Shown here one piece after another: positions 1 to 8,633 of a DNA stretch of 64,000 bases. Position numbers and translations under genes: made by a program. Within the stretch, counting starts at the first letter, position 1; the number at the start of each line of letters is the position of its first letter. The notes under the pieces are model-generated. The model saw only the letters and a list, made by a program, of their open reading frames with translations, ran no database searches and was not told the origin of the DNA. Source of the DNA: Defluviimonas sp. SAOS-178_SWC (GTDB lineage Bacteria; Pseudomonadota; Alphaproteobacteria; Rhodobacterales; Rhodobacteraceae); contig NZ_CP156081.1 of assembly GCF_039830135.1 (NCBI RefSeq), positions 544,001 to 608,000 of the forward strand, written 5' to 3'.

Positions 1-66
1 CTGCCCCCGCACCCCCGGGATATCTGAGGCAAGATGAAGGGAATGGGTGAAGAGACCCTGTGTCAT
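1..66 (-). CDS. N-terminus of an unidentified protein, cut by the window edge
   Basis: The ATG at 66 overlaps the TGA stop of the MoxR-type ATPase gene in an ATGA arrangement, and the frame stays open for 22 codons to the edge. This implies a translationally coupled downstream gene. The residues start MTQGLFTHSLHLAS and are not diagnostic. Genes directly after MoxR ATPases often encode von Willebrand factor A (CoxE-like) partners. That is the likeliest guess from context, but nothing in the 22 residues proves it. Confidence 0.45.
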   Translation of the reverse strand, partial: MTQGLFTHSLHLASDIPGVRGQ

Positions 67-1037
67 GCCGGCGCGAGATCGGCGCGGACCTCGTCGAGGA
101 GTTTCTTGGCCGGCGATCCGGTGATCTTCGCGATATCGTCCTGGTATTTCAGGATCGCGCCGAGCGTGTCGGCGATGACCTCGGGAGAGAGCGCGATGAC
201 ATCGAGGGCGAGGAGACACTTGGCCCAGTCGATGGTTTCGGCGACGCCGGGTTTCTTGAAGAGGTCTTCGGTCCGGAGTTTCTGGACGAAGGCGACGATC
301 TCGCGGCTGAGGCTTTCGGTCGCCTCGGGGGCGCGGGCATGGAGGATCGCCATCTCGCGGTCGAAGGTCGGGTAGTCGACCCAGTGGTAAAGGCAGCGCC
401 GTTTGAGCGCGTCGTGAACCTCGCGCGTCCGGTTCGAGGTGAGGATCACGATGGGCGGCTCGGGCGCGCGTATCGTGCCGAGTTCCGGAATCGTCACCTG
501 GAAATCCGAAAGGGCTTCGAGGAGAAACGCCTCGAAAGGCTCGTCGGTGCGGTCGAGTTCGTCGATCAGGAGAACCGGTGCGCCGCCGGGCTGCGGCCGC
601 ATCGCGGCAAGGAGCGGGCGCTCGATGAGGTAATCCTCGGTGAAGAGCTCGGCCCGGAGCGCGTCGCGATCGGCAGTGCCGCCGGCCTCGGCGGTGCGGA
701 TCGCGATCATCTGGGCGGCGAAGTTCCAGTCGCAGACGGCGGAGGCCGCGTCGAGCCCCTCGTAGCACTGGAGCCGGATCAGGCGGCGGCCGAGGGCGGC
801 GGCGATGGCCTTCGCGATCTCGGTTTTGCCGGTGCCGGCCTCGCCTTCGAGAAAGAGTGGCCGGCCGAGTTTCAGCGCGAGAAAGACGACCGTGGCCAGC
901 GCCCGGTCGGCAACATAATTCTCGTCGGCGAGAAGCCGGCCAACAGCGTGTATGTCTTCGGGCAGGTGGGGCATGGCAGGATCGCTTCGCATGGCGCCAT
1001 GCTGGTCGCAGCTTCTGGCGCGGTCAAGAGTGCTCAT
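63..1037 (-). CDS. MoxR/CoxD-type AAA+ ATPase
   Basis: This 324-residue protein is a single AAA+ domain of the MoxR family, which acts as a chaperone-like ATPase in maturation of metalloenzymes or other complexes, usually with a VWA-domain partner. Walker A is EGEAGTGKT at about residues 64-72 and Walker B is VLLIDE at about 155-160. A sensor-type segment (ILTSNRTRE) and an arginine-rich stretch follow. The start at 1037 is chosen because its ATG overlaps the stop of the upstream histidine kinase (ATGA); internal Met codons at residues 16 and 22 are alternatives. The gene is the third of a leftward operon behind a two-component system, so its expression may follow that signal. The substrate cannot be read from sequence. 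Confidence 0.85.
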   Translation of the reverse strand: MSTLDRARSCDQHGAMRSDPAMPHLPEDIHAVGRLLADENYVADRALATVVFLALKLGRPLFLEGEAGTGKTEIAKAIAAALGRRLIRLQCYEGLDAASAVCDWNFAAQMIAIRTAEAGGTADRDALRAELFTEDYLIERPLLAAMRPQPGGAPVLLIDELDRTDEPFEAFLLEALSDFQVTIPELGTIRAPEPPIVILTSNRTREVHDALKRRCLYHWVDYPTFDREMAILHARAPEATESLSREIVAFVQKLRTEDLFKKPGVAETIDWAKCLLALDVIALSPEVIADTLGAILKYQDDIAKITGSPAKKLLDEVRADLAPA

Positions 1038-2422
1038 GCGGGGTGTGAAGGTGCGTCGGGCGGCGCGGGAAATAGCAGCCGGATGCGCAAGCCAGGTGCG
1101 TTGTCGCCGAGGATGAGTTCGGCCCCATGCGCTGCCGCCGTGGCCGCGACGAGCGCCAGACCAAGGCCGTTGCCCGGTGTGGTCCGGCTCTGTTCCAGCC
1201 GGTAAAGCCGACGGAGGACATTGCCGCGTTCCGCTTCGGGGATGCCGGGGCCGTGATCGGCGACTTCAAGCTCTGGTCTGCCGCCGATCCGACCGACCGA
1301 AATGCTGATCTCGGTTCCGGAAGGGGTGTGACGGAGTGCGTTTTCGATAAGATTGGCAAGCGCCTGGCCGATCAGGCCCCTGTTGCCGGAGATCGTAATC
1401 GGAGCGTTCGGCAGATTAAGGGCGATGCGATGGCCGCTTTCTTCCGCCGACGGCGTATAGAGTTCTGCGATCTCGGCGGCGACGCGGGCCAGATCGACGG
1501 GCTCGAACCGTGCCCGGACGCCGCCGCCTTCGATCTGGGCGATCTGCAGGAGCGAGTGGAATACCCCGACGGCGCCTTCGGCCTCGGCGATGGCGCGGTC
1601 GGCTAGGGCGGCTTCGGCACCGTCGTCGGGCAGGCTGTCGCGTAGATCGTGCAAAAGCACGGTCATTCGCTGCAAGGGCGTCTTGAGGTCGTGGGCGATG
1701 TCGGCCGAAACCTGCCGCAGCGCTTCGGTCGAGGCTTCCTGCGCGGCGGCCATGCGGTTGATCCGCGCGCCGATGCGGGCGAGGTCGTCCTCGCGCCCCG
1801 GTTGGGTCGGTATCCGCGCGTCGAGCGCGCCTTCCGAGAGCCGGGCGAGCGTCGCCTCGATCTGATCGACGCGGCGGCGCGCTCGCGCGGCGATCATCGC
1901 GCCAGCACCGAGCGAGATGAGAACAGTCGGGGCAAGACTGAGAAGCAGGAGGACAAGGAAGGTTTCGCGCAGCTCGCTGAGCGGCGCGCGGCTTTCGCCG
2001 ACGACGAGGATGCCGCCCGCCATCCGTTCGACCCTGGGAAAGTACCCGTCGCTCCCGAGTGGTCTGCCGTCAGGTTTGCGGCGGATCTCCACGCCGTCGC
2101 CGGTCAGGAACGCATCGGCATTGCCGGTGACGCGGCCATCAGGGGCAATATAGACGAAAACACGCTGGGCCGGATCCGCGACGTCGGCCTCGGCCGCGAC
2201 GAGGATTTCGAGCGCGGTCGGAGAGGCCGCGACCTGGAATCCGGCCATGTGCTGGGAGAGGTTGGCGCGAAGCGCGTCCTCGACCCCGCCGCGCAGCTTG
2301 AGATAGGCGAGACCCAACGTCACGAGGTTCACCACCGCGACCACGGCAACGAGCCCGATCGCCTGGCGCATCGGGGTGGACCCGGCACTGCGGGCGAGGG
2401 CGCGGCGGAGGCCGGAGGACAC
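1034..2422 (-). CDS. Sensor histidine kinase, HAMP-containing
   Basis: This 462-residue inner-membrane kinase should phosphorylate the response regulator encoded just upstream. A first membrane helix lies at about residues 21-43 and a periplasmic sensing segment at about 44-150. A second helix at about 153-176 is followed by HAMP. The H-box is ADIAHDLKTP with His244, and the N-box (LANLIENALRHTP), DHGPGIPE and GNGLGLAL ATP-binding boxes are intact. Translation starts at GTG 2422, three bases after the regulator stop. The periplasmic region is short and has no recognisable ligand domain, so the stimulus is unknown. The adjacent divergent htrA-type protease makes an envelope signal plausible, but this is inference. 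Confidence 0.9.
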   Translation of the reverse strand: MSSGLRRALARSAGSTPMRQAIGLVAVVAVVNLVTLGLAYLKLRGGVEDALRANLSQHMAGFQVAASPTALEILVAAEADVADPAQRVFVYIAPDGRVTGNADAFLTGDGVEIRRKPDGRPLGSDGYFPRVERMAGGILVVGESRAPLSELRETFLVLLLLSLAPTVLISLGAGAMIAARARRRVDQIEATLARLSEGALDARIPTQPGREDDLARIGARINRMAAAQEASTEALRQVSADIAHDLKTPLQRMTVLLHDLRDSLPDDGAEAALADRAIAEAEGAVGVFHSLLQIAQIEGGGVRARFEPVDLARVAAEIAELYTPSAEESGHRIALNLPNAPITISGNRGLIGQALANLIENALRHTPSGTEISISVGRIGGRPELEVADHGPGIPEAERGNVLRRLYRLEQSRTTPGNGLGLALVAATAAAHGAELILGDNAPGLRIRLLFPAPPDAPSHPA

Positions 2423-2425
2423 CCT

Positions 2426-3097
2426 TCAGCCCTCGATCTTGTAGCCGGCGCCGCGCACCGTGTGGATCAATTCGCGCTCGAACGGTTTGTCGACCTTGGC
2501 CCGCAGCCGGCTCACATGGGTTTCCACGACATTCGTCTGCGGATCGAAGTTGAGATCCCACACTCCTTCCAGAAGCATCGTCCGGGTCTGAACCCTGCCC
2601 TTGCGGCGCAGAAGGTGTTCAAGGAGCGCGAATTCGCGGGGGAGAAGGTCGATGGGTTGGCCGGACCGGGTGACGGTGCGCGCGATCAGGTCCATCTTCA
2701 GGTCGCCCGCGGTCAGCACCGTCTCGGCCACCGGCAAGGCGGCGCGACGGGCCAGAACGGCGATCCGCGCCGAGAGTTCACCGAAGGCGAAGGGTTTGAC
2801 GAGGTAGTCGTCGGCGCCCGCCTGCAGCCCCTCGATCCGGTCATCGACGCCGCCGATCGCCGTGAGGAAGATCACCGGCACGGTGATCTTGGCCGACCGC
2901 AGCGCCCGGACCAGGGAGATCCCGTCGAGGCCGGGCAACATCCGGTCGACGATCGCAACGTCGTACCCGCCCGACATCGCCTGCATCAACCCGTCGCGCC
3001 CGTCGCTCAGGTGATCGACGACATGGCCTTCCTCGCGCAGCCCCTTCAGGATGTAGGCGGCGGTTGTCGGGTCGTCTTCGATCAGCAGGAGCTTCAT
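2426..3097 (-). CDS. OmpR/PhoB-family response regulator
   Basis: The 223-residue protein has a receiver domain (residues 1-115) with the acidic pair EDD at 7-9, phosphoacceptor Asp51 in IVDRMLPG and Lys101 in the DYLVKPF motif. A winged-helix effector domain (about 125-222) ends in the typical VRGAGYKIEG. It is the first gene of a leftward operon with the kinase and the MoxR ATPase. It starts 277 bases from the divergent DegP-type protease, so the shared intergenic region is the obvious place for its operator. Confidence 0.93.
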   Translation of the reverse strand: MKLLLIEDDPTTAAYILKGLREEGHVVDHLSDGRDGLMQAMSGGYDVAIVDRMLPGLDGISLVRALRSAKITVPVIFLTAIGGVDDRIEGLQAGADDYLVKPFAFGELSARIAVLARRAALPVAETVLTAGDLKMDLIARTVTRSGQPIDLLPREFALLEHLLRRKGRVQTRTMLLEGVWDLNFDPQTNVVETHVSRLRAKVDKPFERELIHTVRGAGYKIEG

Positions 3098-3374
3098 GGC
3101 GTCCGTCGGGGATTGTCCAACCGCAATCTAGTCGCGCGGCCGCCCATGCGAAAGTGCGTCGGTGCGGGTCTTCGTGCCGCAAGCATGCCGGAAGGTTTCT
3201 GCGCGACTCTGCGCGCGGGATTACAAACCTGTAAGAACGGCTCGTATTCTCCCTTTGACGAAGTCGTGAGGTTCCTCACATATCTGCAACCTTTCTGACG
3301 AAGGTCTGCAAACTCGATGCGCGAGAACGGATCATCATCCGGAATATTCCGGACCGTTACCAAGGAGTTGAACC
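3098..3374. promoter_or_regulatory. Divergent promoter region with a short palindrome
   Basis: This 277-base region separates the response regulator from the htrA-type gene. It holds an inverted repeat GTGAGG-TT-CCTCAC at 3266-3279, six bases downstream of a TTGACG hexamer (3255-3260) that could be a -35 element for the rightward gene. I cannot place a good -10. A ribosome-binding site AAGGAG (3362-3367) precedes the protease start. The palindrome is a candidate operator; its regulator is not identified. Confidence 0.4.
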
Positions 3375-4541
3375 ATGCAGATGTCTCGCGGTTTCCTTCG
3401 CGGCCGGGTGCCCGCGCTTGTCGTGGGCGCCCTGATGGGCGCCACGGCGCTGACCGCCGCTGCCCCTGCCTTCATGCCGCAGCCCGCCTATGCCTTTGCT
3501 GCGCCTCAAGGGGGCTATGTCGACCTTGTCGCCAAGGTGGCGCCGGCCGTCGTCTATATCGAAGTGACCAAGGCGGCGGCGCCCGCCGATTTCAACTCGG
3601 AGAGTATGCCGCAGGGCTTCCCCTTCGACCAGTTCATGCAGCGCTTCGGGATGCCGATGCCGGGCCAGCCGGGAATGCCGGGCACCCCCTTCGGCGGCGC
3701 GCCCGAGATGCACGGTGTCGGCACCGGCTTTATCATCTCGGCTGACGGCCAGATCGTCACCAACGCCCATGTCGTTGACGGTGCCGACAGCGTGATGGTC
3801 ACGCTCGCCGATGGCCGCAAGGTCGAGGGCAAGGTCCTTGGCGCCGATCCGGCGACGGATATTGCGCTGATCAAGGTCGAGGCGGGCAAGGATCTGCCCA
3901 CCGTCGCGTTTGGCGATTCCACGCAGCTCAAGGTCGGTCAGGACGTCGTGGCGATCGGCAATCCCTTTGGCCTGGGTAATTCGGTGACGTCGGGGATCGT
4001 TTCGGCGCTGGGCCGTGACATCAATTCCGGCCCCTTCGACAACTACATCCAGACCGATGCAGCAATCAACAAGGGCAATTCCGGCGGCCCGCTCTTTAAT
4101 GCCGATGGCGAGGTCGTGGGCATCAACACAGCGATCTTCTCGCCTTCCGGCGGATCGGTCGGGATCGGCTTTGCGGTGCCGTCCGAGACCGCGAAATCGG
4201 TTGTCGCCGATCTCGGCAATGGCGGCACGGTCGAACGCGGCTGGCTTGGCGTGCAGATCCAGCCGGTGACCGAGGATATTGCCGCAGCGCTCGGCTTCGA
4301 CAAGGCCAAGGGCGTGCTGATTGCCGATGTCAACGCCGATACGCCGGCCGCCAAGGCTGGGCTGACCCGGGGCGACATCGTGCTCAGCGTCAATGGCACC
4401 GAGATCAATGATCCGCGCGAGCTGACGCGGATGATCGCGACGGACGCGCCCGGTACGGAGGTGAAACTCGGGCTGCTGCGCGCGGGCAAGCCGGTCGATA
4501 CCGTGGTCACGCTCGGGACGCGGCCGGAACAGCCGGCCTGA
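3375..4541 (+). CDS. DegP/HtrA-type periplasmic serine protease, one PDZ domain
   Basis: The 388-residue protease begins with a signal peptide (hydrophobic residues 12-30, probable cleavage near AYAFA at 38-42). The trypsin-like triad is His132 (TNAHVV), Asp162 (ATDIALI) and Ser236 (GNSGGPL). A single PDZ domain occupies about residues 280-375, so this is shorter than two-PDZ DegP and closer to DegS-like or short HtrA forms, although with a cleaved signal rather than an anchor. A Met/Pro/Gly-rich loop at residues 77-112 resembles the LA loop of DegP. It degrades or refolds damaged envelope proteins. A good Shine-Dalgarno AAGGAG precedes the start and a hairpin terminator follows the stop. Confidence 0.93.
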   Translation: MQMSRGFLRGRVPALVVGALMGATALTAAAPAFMPQPAYAFAAPQGGYVDLVAKVAPAVVYIEVTKAAAPADFNSESMPQGFPFDQFMQRFGMPMPGQPGMPGTPFGGAPEMHGVGTGFIISADGQIVTNAHVVDGADSVMVTLADGRKVEGKVLGADPATDIALIKVEAGKDLPTVAFGDSTQLKVGQDVVAIGNPFGLGNSVTSGIVSALGRDINSGPFDNYIQTDAAINKGNSGGPLFNADGEVVGINTAIFSPSGGSVGIGFAVPSETAKSVVADLGNGGTVERGWLGVQIQPVTEDIAAALGFDKAKGVLIADVNADTPAAKAGLTRGDIVLSVNGTEINDPRELTRMIATDAPGTEVKLGLLRAGKPVDTVVTLGTRPEQPA

Positions 4542-4563
4542 GGTCAGCCGCAGAACAGAGCGA

Positions 4564-4592
4564 CGGCGGGCGCGTCTGCGCCCGCCGGTTCT
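4564..4592 (+). terminator. Hairpin terminator after the htrA-type gene
   Basis: A perfect 10-bp stem CGGCGGGCGC / GCGCCCGCCG (4564-4573 and 4578-4587) with loop GTCT is followed by GTTCTGTTTC, a modest T-rich tail. It sits 22 bases after the protease stop and before the convergent aldolase gene. Confidence 0.75.
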
Positions 4593-4618
4593 GTTTCTGG
4601 CGTTAGATCCAATCGCCC

Positions 4619-5380
4619 TCAGAACCGCGCGCGGAGATCACGCACGCCTTTGACGAGGATACCGAGATCGACGGCCACCGCCGTGAAGAGCGTGCCGAGA
4701 TCCATGCAGCGCCGGGCGAAGCTTTCATCGAGGGTCAGGATGCCGGCGGGCTTGCCCATCGCGTTCAGCTTCGTGATCGCCGTTTCGATGGCGGCGACCA
4801 CGTCCGGATGGCCGGGATTGCCCGGATGTCCCATGCTGGCGGCAAGGTCCGACGGGCCGATGAAGATGCCGTCAACGCCGTCGACGGACGCGATTGCTTC
4901 AAGCGACCGCATCGCATGGGCAGTCTCCACTTGCAGAAGCAGGCAGATCTCGTCGCTTGCGGTCTGGGTGTAGCGATCCACTGCCCCGTAGCGGCTCGCC
5001 CGCGTCAGGCCCGCGACGCCGCGGATCCCGGCGGGGGGATAGCGTACCGCCCGGACCGCCGCCTCCGCCTCCTCCTGAGACTGGATATAGGGCAGGAGCA
5101 GGGTCTGGGCGCCGTGATCGAGAATGCGCTTGATCAGCACCGGATCGTTGAAAGCAGGCCGCACGATGGCGCTCGTCTCCGGATAGCCGGCGATGGCCTG
5201 AAGGGCGAGGAGTACGTCGTTGACGTCGACGGGGCTGTGCTCGGTATCGACCAGCACCCAGTCGAAACCGCACCCGGCGAGCAGTTCCGGTACGGTGTTG
5301 CCGCCGATGGAGTTCCAGATGCCAAGCTGGTGCCGGCCCGCCTTCAGCGCGGCCTTGAAGCGGTTCACGGGGTTCTTCAT
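4619..5380 (-). CDS. HpcH/HpaI-type class II aldolase
   Basis: The 253-residue protein belongs to the HpcH/HpaI aldolase/citrate lyase family, metal-dependent pyruvate aldolases that cleave 2-keto-3-deoxy acids. Visible features are GIWNS, VDTEHSP near residue 50, LLPYIQS, the metal-binding Glu in LLLQVETAHA and Asp in GIFIGPSDLA. The start MKNPVNRF at 5380 is chosen over an upstream in-frame Met at 5437 because it matches family N-termini and has AAAGGCAG upstream. It is the last gene of a leftward group with a Gfo/Idh/MocA oxidoreductase and a dehydroquinase. The natural substrate is not determinable; the context suggests a carbocyclic or sugar acid. Confidence 0.88.
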   Translation of the reverse strand: MKNPVNRFKAALKAGRHQLGIWNSIGGNTVPELLAGCGFDWVLVDTEHSPVDVNDVLLALQAIAGYPETSAIVRPAFNDPVLIKRILDHGAQTLLLPYIQSQEEAEAAVRAVRYPPAGIRGVAGLTRASRYGAVDRYTQTASDEICLLLQVETAHAMRSLEAIASVDGVDGIFIGPSDLAASMGHPGNPGHPDVVAAIETAITKLNAMGKPAGILTLDESFARRCMDLGTLFTAVAVDLGILVKGVRDLRARF

Positions 5381-5450
5381 GTCTCGCTGCCTTTCGCCTA
5401 TTGGCCACACACTGTCCTTCGCCGCGACGAAGCGCAAGCGTCCTGCGCGC

Positions 5451-6482
5451 TCAGTTCAACCGGATTGTCCCGCCCGTGACGGCCGAGTTTTTCACGGCCT
5501 CGATCACGCGCTGGTTCCTCAATCCCTCGGAGGCGGGGACCAGTGGCGGTTCCTCGCCCCGGATCACCGCCGCGAACTGGCGGATCTGCCGGACCAGCGG
5601 ATCGTCAAGGCCGAATGGCAACCTGGTCGCGCTGATCGGTTCCCACCAGCTCCGCTTGCCCGGATTGGACCAGAGCGCGAGGTTGGGCAGCGCCAGCGAC
5701 CCGTGCGTGCCGCCGATCCAGTAGCAGCTTTCGCCCGTCGCGGGATAGGCGGCATTCTCGCGCGCCGTCAGTTCCCACGACCACGGGGCGACGATGGTGT
5801 CGGACAGATTCACGGTGCCGAGCGCACCGCTTTCGAACCGCAGGAGGATGACGGTCGTATCCTCCACAGCATTTTTGCGGACGGCATTCGATTCCATCGC
5901 GTGGACCGATGCCACCTCGCCGCAAAGATGGCGCAGCAGGTCGATGTCGTGGATGAGGTTCAGATGGACCGGCCCTGCGCCCGTCTCGCGCCGCCAGCCG
6001 ACCTCGAAGTATTCGTCCGGCTTCATGAACCAGGTCGTAGCCTGCACCGCGGTGATCTGGCCAAGGCGCCCCTCCGCGATCTCCGCCTTCGCTCGCGCGA
6101 TCAGCGGATTGTGCCGGCGGTGATGGCCGACGGCGACAGGCACTCCGGCGCGTTCGGCCGCCGCGACGATGCGTTCCGCACCCGCCAGATCCGTCGCGAG
6201 CGGCTTTTCCACGAGAACCGGCAGCCCGGCCGCGATGCAGTCGAGCGCGCCGTCGACATGATGCCGGTTCGGTGTGGCGAGGATGACGCCGTCCGGCCGG
6301 TCCGCCGCGATCATCTCGCCGAGCGTGGGGAAATGCCGGGCGCCCTGTGCCGCCGCCACCTCTCGCCCGGCCTCGGCGGGGTCGGCGACGGCGGACAGCA
6401 CGACGCCGGGAACCGCTGCGATCGCCTCGGCATGACGCTGGCCGATGAGACCCGCGCCGACGAGCGCGATCCGCACCGTCAT
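5451..6482 (-). CDS. Gfo/Idh/MocA-family NAD(P)-dependent oxidoreductase
   Basis: The 343-residue protein has an N-terminal Rossmann fold ([10 protein letters not shown] at about residues 8-17), the family signature VEKPLATD near residue 90 and a C-terminal alpha/beta domain containing HDIDLLRHL. These enzymes oxidise or reduce sugars, inositols and related polyols. The start is set at 6482 because its ATG overlaps the aroQ stop as ATGA, implying coupled translation. Upstream in-frame codons lie inside aroQ. Its place between a dehydroquinase and an aldolase supports a role in one catabolic route. The substrate is inference only. Confidence 0.88.
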   Translation of the reverse strand: MTVRIALVGAGLIGQRHAEAIAAVPGVVLSAVADPAEAGREVAAAQGARHFPTLGEMIAADRPDGVILATPNRHHVDGALDCIAAGLPVLVEKPLATDLAGAERIVAAAERAGVPVAVGHHRRHNPLIARAKAEIAEGRLGQITAVQATTWFMKPDEYFEVGWRRETGAGPVHLNLIHDIDLLRHLCGEVASVHAMESNAVRKNAVEDTTVILLRFESGALGTVNLSDTIVAPWSWELTARENAAYPATGESCYWIGGTHGSLALPNLALWSNPGKRSWWEPISATRLPFGLDDPLVRQIRQFAAVIRGEEPPLVPASEGLRNQRVIEAVKNSAVTGGTIRLN

Positions 6483-6916
6483 GCCAGGAGCGTCGCCATG
6501 CGCCGCACCGCCAGCGTGTAGCCCTCGACCCCGCATCCGGCGATCACGCCGTCCGCGCGCGCCGAGACATAGGAATGATGGCGGAAGGCCTCGCGCTTGT
6601 GGATGTTCGAGATGTGGACCTCGATCACCGGCCCGTCGAAAGTGTTGAGCGCGTCGAGGATGGCGACGGAGGTATGTGAAAGCGCCGCCGGATTGATGAC
6701 GATCCCCGCCGCCGCTTCGCGCGCCTCGTGGATCCAGTCGACGATCTGGCCCTCATGGTTCGACTGCATCAGCTTCGACGTCATGCCGTGCTCGGCCGCG
6801 ACGGCGGCGCAGCGCGCCTCGACATCGGCCAATGTGTCGTGGCCGTAGATTTCCGGCTGGCGCTTGCCGAGCAGGTTCAGGTTTGGTCCGTTCAGGATGT
6901 AGATCAGCTTGGTCAT
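6479..6916 (-). CDS. aroQ: Type II 3-dehydroquinate dehydratase
   Basis: The 145-residue protein shows the whole type II dehydroquinase signature: NGPNLNLLG at 9-17, Arg19 and catalytic Tyr24, SNHEGQ at 52-57, Asn75 and His81 in NPAALSH, and Glu99/His101 in EVHISN. It interconverts 3-dehydroquinate and 3-dehydroshikimate. The start MTKLIYIL at 6916 is the standard family N-terminus; the frame is open further upstream without support. It sits in a catabolic-looking cluster with a TRAP transporter and GntR regulators, not with shikimate-pathway genes. A catabolic role (quinate or dehydroquinate use) is therefore as likely as aromatic biosynthesis. Confidence 0.93.
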   Translation of the reverse strand: MTKLIYILNGPNLNLLGKRQPEIYGHDTLADVEARCAAVAAEHGMTSKLMQSNHEGQIVDWIHEAREAAAGIVINPAALSHTSVAILDALNTFDGPVIEVHISNIHKREAFRHHSYVSARADGVIAGCGVEGYTLAVRRMATLLA

Positions 6917-6968
6917 CTGGGATCCTCGAAGTGGCGGGAAAGAGGTGTGCGGGAAAGAGGCGGCATGG

Positions 6969-7667
6969 CTATTCCGGCCTTTGGTCCGGTGGCCGGCTGA
7001 TCCGGGTGGACAGGTCCAGCCCGGTGCGTTCGACATGGCGGCGCAAAAGCACGCAGGCCGCATCCGCGTCGCGGCGCACGGCCGCAGCCTCGGCAATCGC
7101 CACATGTTCGGCGGACATGTCGCGGTTTTCGTCGAGCCCGGCGCCGAACAGCCGCCGATAGCGCAGGTTGAGATCGTGGAGGTTCCGGCAGAATCCGACC
7201 AGTATCGGCATCCCGCAGCCCTCGATCAGAGCGAGGTGGAACGCCGAATGGGCCGCCTCCCGCGCGCTGTCCGTAGCCGAGGGATCGCGCGACGCCCGAT
7301 TGAGCCTGTGCAGCGCGCCGAGAACGGCGCTTTCCCAGTCGATCTCGGCCAGCTCGACCGCGTAGCCGAGGGCGAGGCTTTCAAAATCGGCCCTGAGCCG
7401 TGTCACTTCTGCCAGATCGTCAACCGAAACCGGCGCGATCCGGAAACCGCGCTGATCCTCGGATTCGACCAGCCCGACTGTCACGAGACGCGAGACCGCC
7501 TCGCGCAGCGGGCTCAGAGAGATACCGAAATGCGTCCGCAGCCGGTCGAGGTTGACCTTTTCTCCCGGGGCGAGGTCGCCGCGCAGGATCGACTGGCGCA
7601 GATCCTCGGCCACGCGGCTCGCGCGCGTCGCCTTGACCGGCCTTTCGATTGGTCCTGCCTGCGGCAT
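6969..7667 (-). CDS. GntR-family regulator, FCD (FadR-type) subfamily
   Basis: The 232-residue protein has an N-terminal winged helix (residues 15-80, with [17 protein letters not shown] as the recognition region and EDQRGFRI as the wing). An all-helical FCD ligand domain follows, with Asp93, His142 and a later His as likely metal/ligand residues. GGAGATC lies 6-7 bases before the ATG. It is divergent from a second GntR/FCD gene, and the 116 bases between them carry AT-rich palindromes. It probably represses the adjacent aroQ/oxidoreductase/aldolase genes in response to a carboxylic acid effector. Confidence 0.9.
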   Translation of the reverse strand: MPQAGPIERPVKATRASRVAEDLRQSILRGDLAPGEKVNLDRLRTHFGISLSPLREAVSRLVTVGLVESEDQRGFRIAPVSVDDLAEVTRLRADFESLALGYAVELAEIDWESAVLGALHRLNRASRDPSATDSAREAAHSAFHLALIEGCGMPILVGFCRNLHDLNLRYRRLFGAGLDENRDMSAEHVAIAEAAAVRRDADAACVLLRRHVERTGLDLSTRISRPPDQRPE

Positions 7668-7693
7668 GGTTGATCTCCGTTTGTCGCACGGTA

Positions 7694-7710
7694 GATTAAT
7701 TAATCGATTA
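7694..7710. promoter_or_regulatory. Overlapping palindromes between the two GntR genes (candidate operator)
   Basis: Two perfect palindromes overlap: GATTAATTAATC at 7694-7705 and TAATCGATTA at 7701-7710. They lie in a conspicuously AT-rich patch between two divergent FCD-type GntR genes. The 9-mer TAATCGATT recurs at 8491-8499 upstream of the TRAP operon. AT-rich palindromes of this size suit GntR/FCD dimers. No binding data exist here. Confidence 0.6.
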
Positions 7711-7783
7711 TATGCAAGATGCTACGATATGATGGACTTGATCATGCGGAGCATGCAGTATCGGGACCACAACGGAGAGGGCA

Positions 7784-8449
7784 ATGCATCCGCAGACCGA
7801 TACCGGGCTCGTCGGCCACGAGGTTTACGCAGCCATCCGCCGTCACATCATCTTCGGCCGCCTGGATGCGGGGACGCGCCTTCGCCTGGAGCGCATGAAG
7901 GCGGAGTATGGCGCCAGCGTCTCGACCATCCGCGAGGCACTGAACCGCCTGACCAGCGAAGGATTGGTCGAGGCGGAGGGGCAGCGCGGATTCTCGGTGG
8001 CGCCGATGTCGGACGCGAACCTGCGCGAGATCGCGGATCTGCGGATCCTGTTGGAATGCCACGCGCTCGCCCTATCGATCGGGGCCGGCGACACCGAGTG
8101 GGAGGGCGCGATCGTGTCGGCCCACCACAAGCTGCATCGCATGGAAGAGCGGATGGCGGCCGGCGACGTTTCAGTGCGCGAGACCTGGAAGCAATACGAC
8201 TGGGAGTTCCATCAGGCGTTGATCCTTGCCTGCGGCTCAACGGCGCTGCTTGAGGCGCATGGAACGGTCTTCGACAAGTACCTGCGCTATCAGATGCGGC
8301 GCTTGACCTACCGCGGTGCGACCGCGGCGAGGGAACACCGCGCGCTGCTTGACGCCGCTCTGGACCGTGACACCGGGCGCGCGCAGACGATCCTGCGCGC
8401 CCATATCGAAGGCGGTGTCGCCGACAGTCTGCGAAGCGCGGCGGAATGA
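7784..8449 (+). CDS. GntR-family regulator, FCD subfamily (second copy)
   Basis: The 221-residue protein has the same architecture as the divergent neighbour: winged helix at residues 10-75 (SVSTIREALNRLTSEGLVEAE) and an FCD domain with conserved His residues in YDWEFHQAL and REHRALLDAA. GGAGAGG (7774-7780) precedes the ATG by three bases. The two proteins share only family-level similarity, so they are probably not a recent duplication. It lies immediately upstream of the TRAP transporter genes, 184 bases from dctP, and is the best candidate for their local regulator. Confidence 0.9.
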   Translation: MHPQTDTGLVGHEVYAAIRRHIIFGRLDAGTRLRLERMKAEYGASVSTIREALNRLTSEGLVEAEGQRGFSVAPMSDANLREIADLRILLECHALALSIGAGDTEWEGAIVSAHHKLHRMEERMAAGDVSVRETWKQYDWEFHQALILACGSTALLEAHGTVFDKYLRYQMRRLTYRGATAAREHRALLDAALDRDTGRAQTILRAHIEGGVADSLRSAAE

Positions 8450-8490
8450 AGTTCATGCGCAGGATCCATATCCTACCGACAAGCAAAAAA

Positions 8491-8500
8491 TAATCGATTT
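8491..8500. promoter_or_regulatory. TAATCGATT site upstream of the TRAP operon
   Basis: TAATCGATTT at 8491-8500 repeats the 9-mer found in the divergent GntR promoter region (7701-7709). It contains the palindrome AATCGATT and is followed by an AT-rich run up to about 8560. It lies about 135 bases before dctP. A shared operator for one or both GntR proteins is the simplest reading. Confidence 0.55.
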
Positions 8501-8633
8501 ATCTGCGAATATTGGATGAAACCGATAATCAACAACAAAACTAGATTCATTGGTTGAGAAGAGTCCAAATCCACGTATTCTGGGAAACGGTTAACCGCGC
8601 GCGGAGGTCGGGCGGGACTCATGGGAGGAAAGA

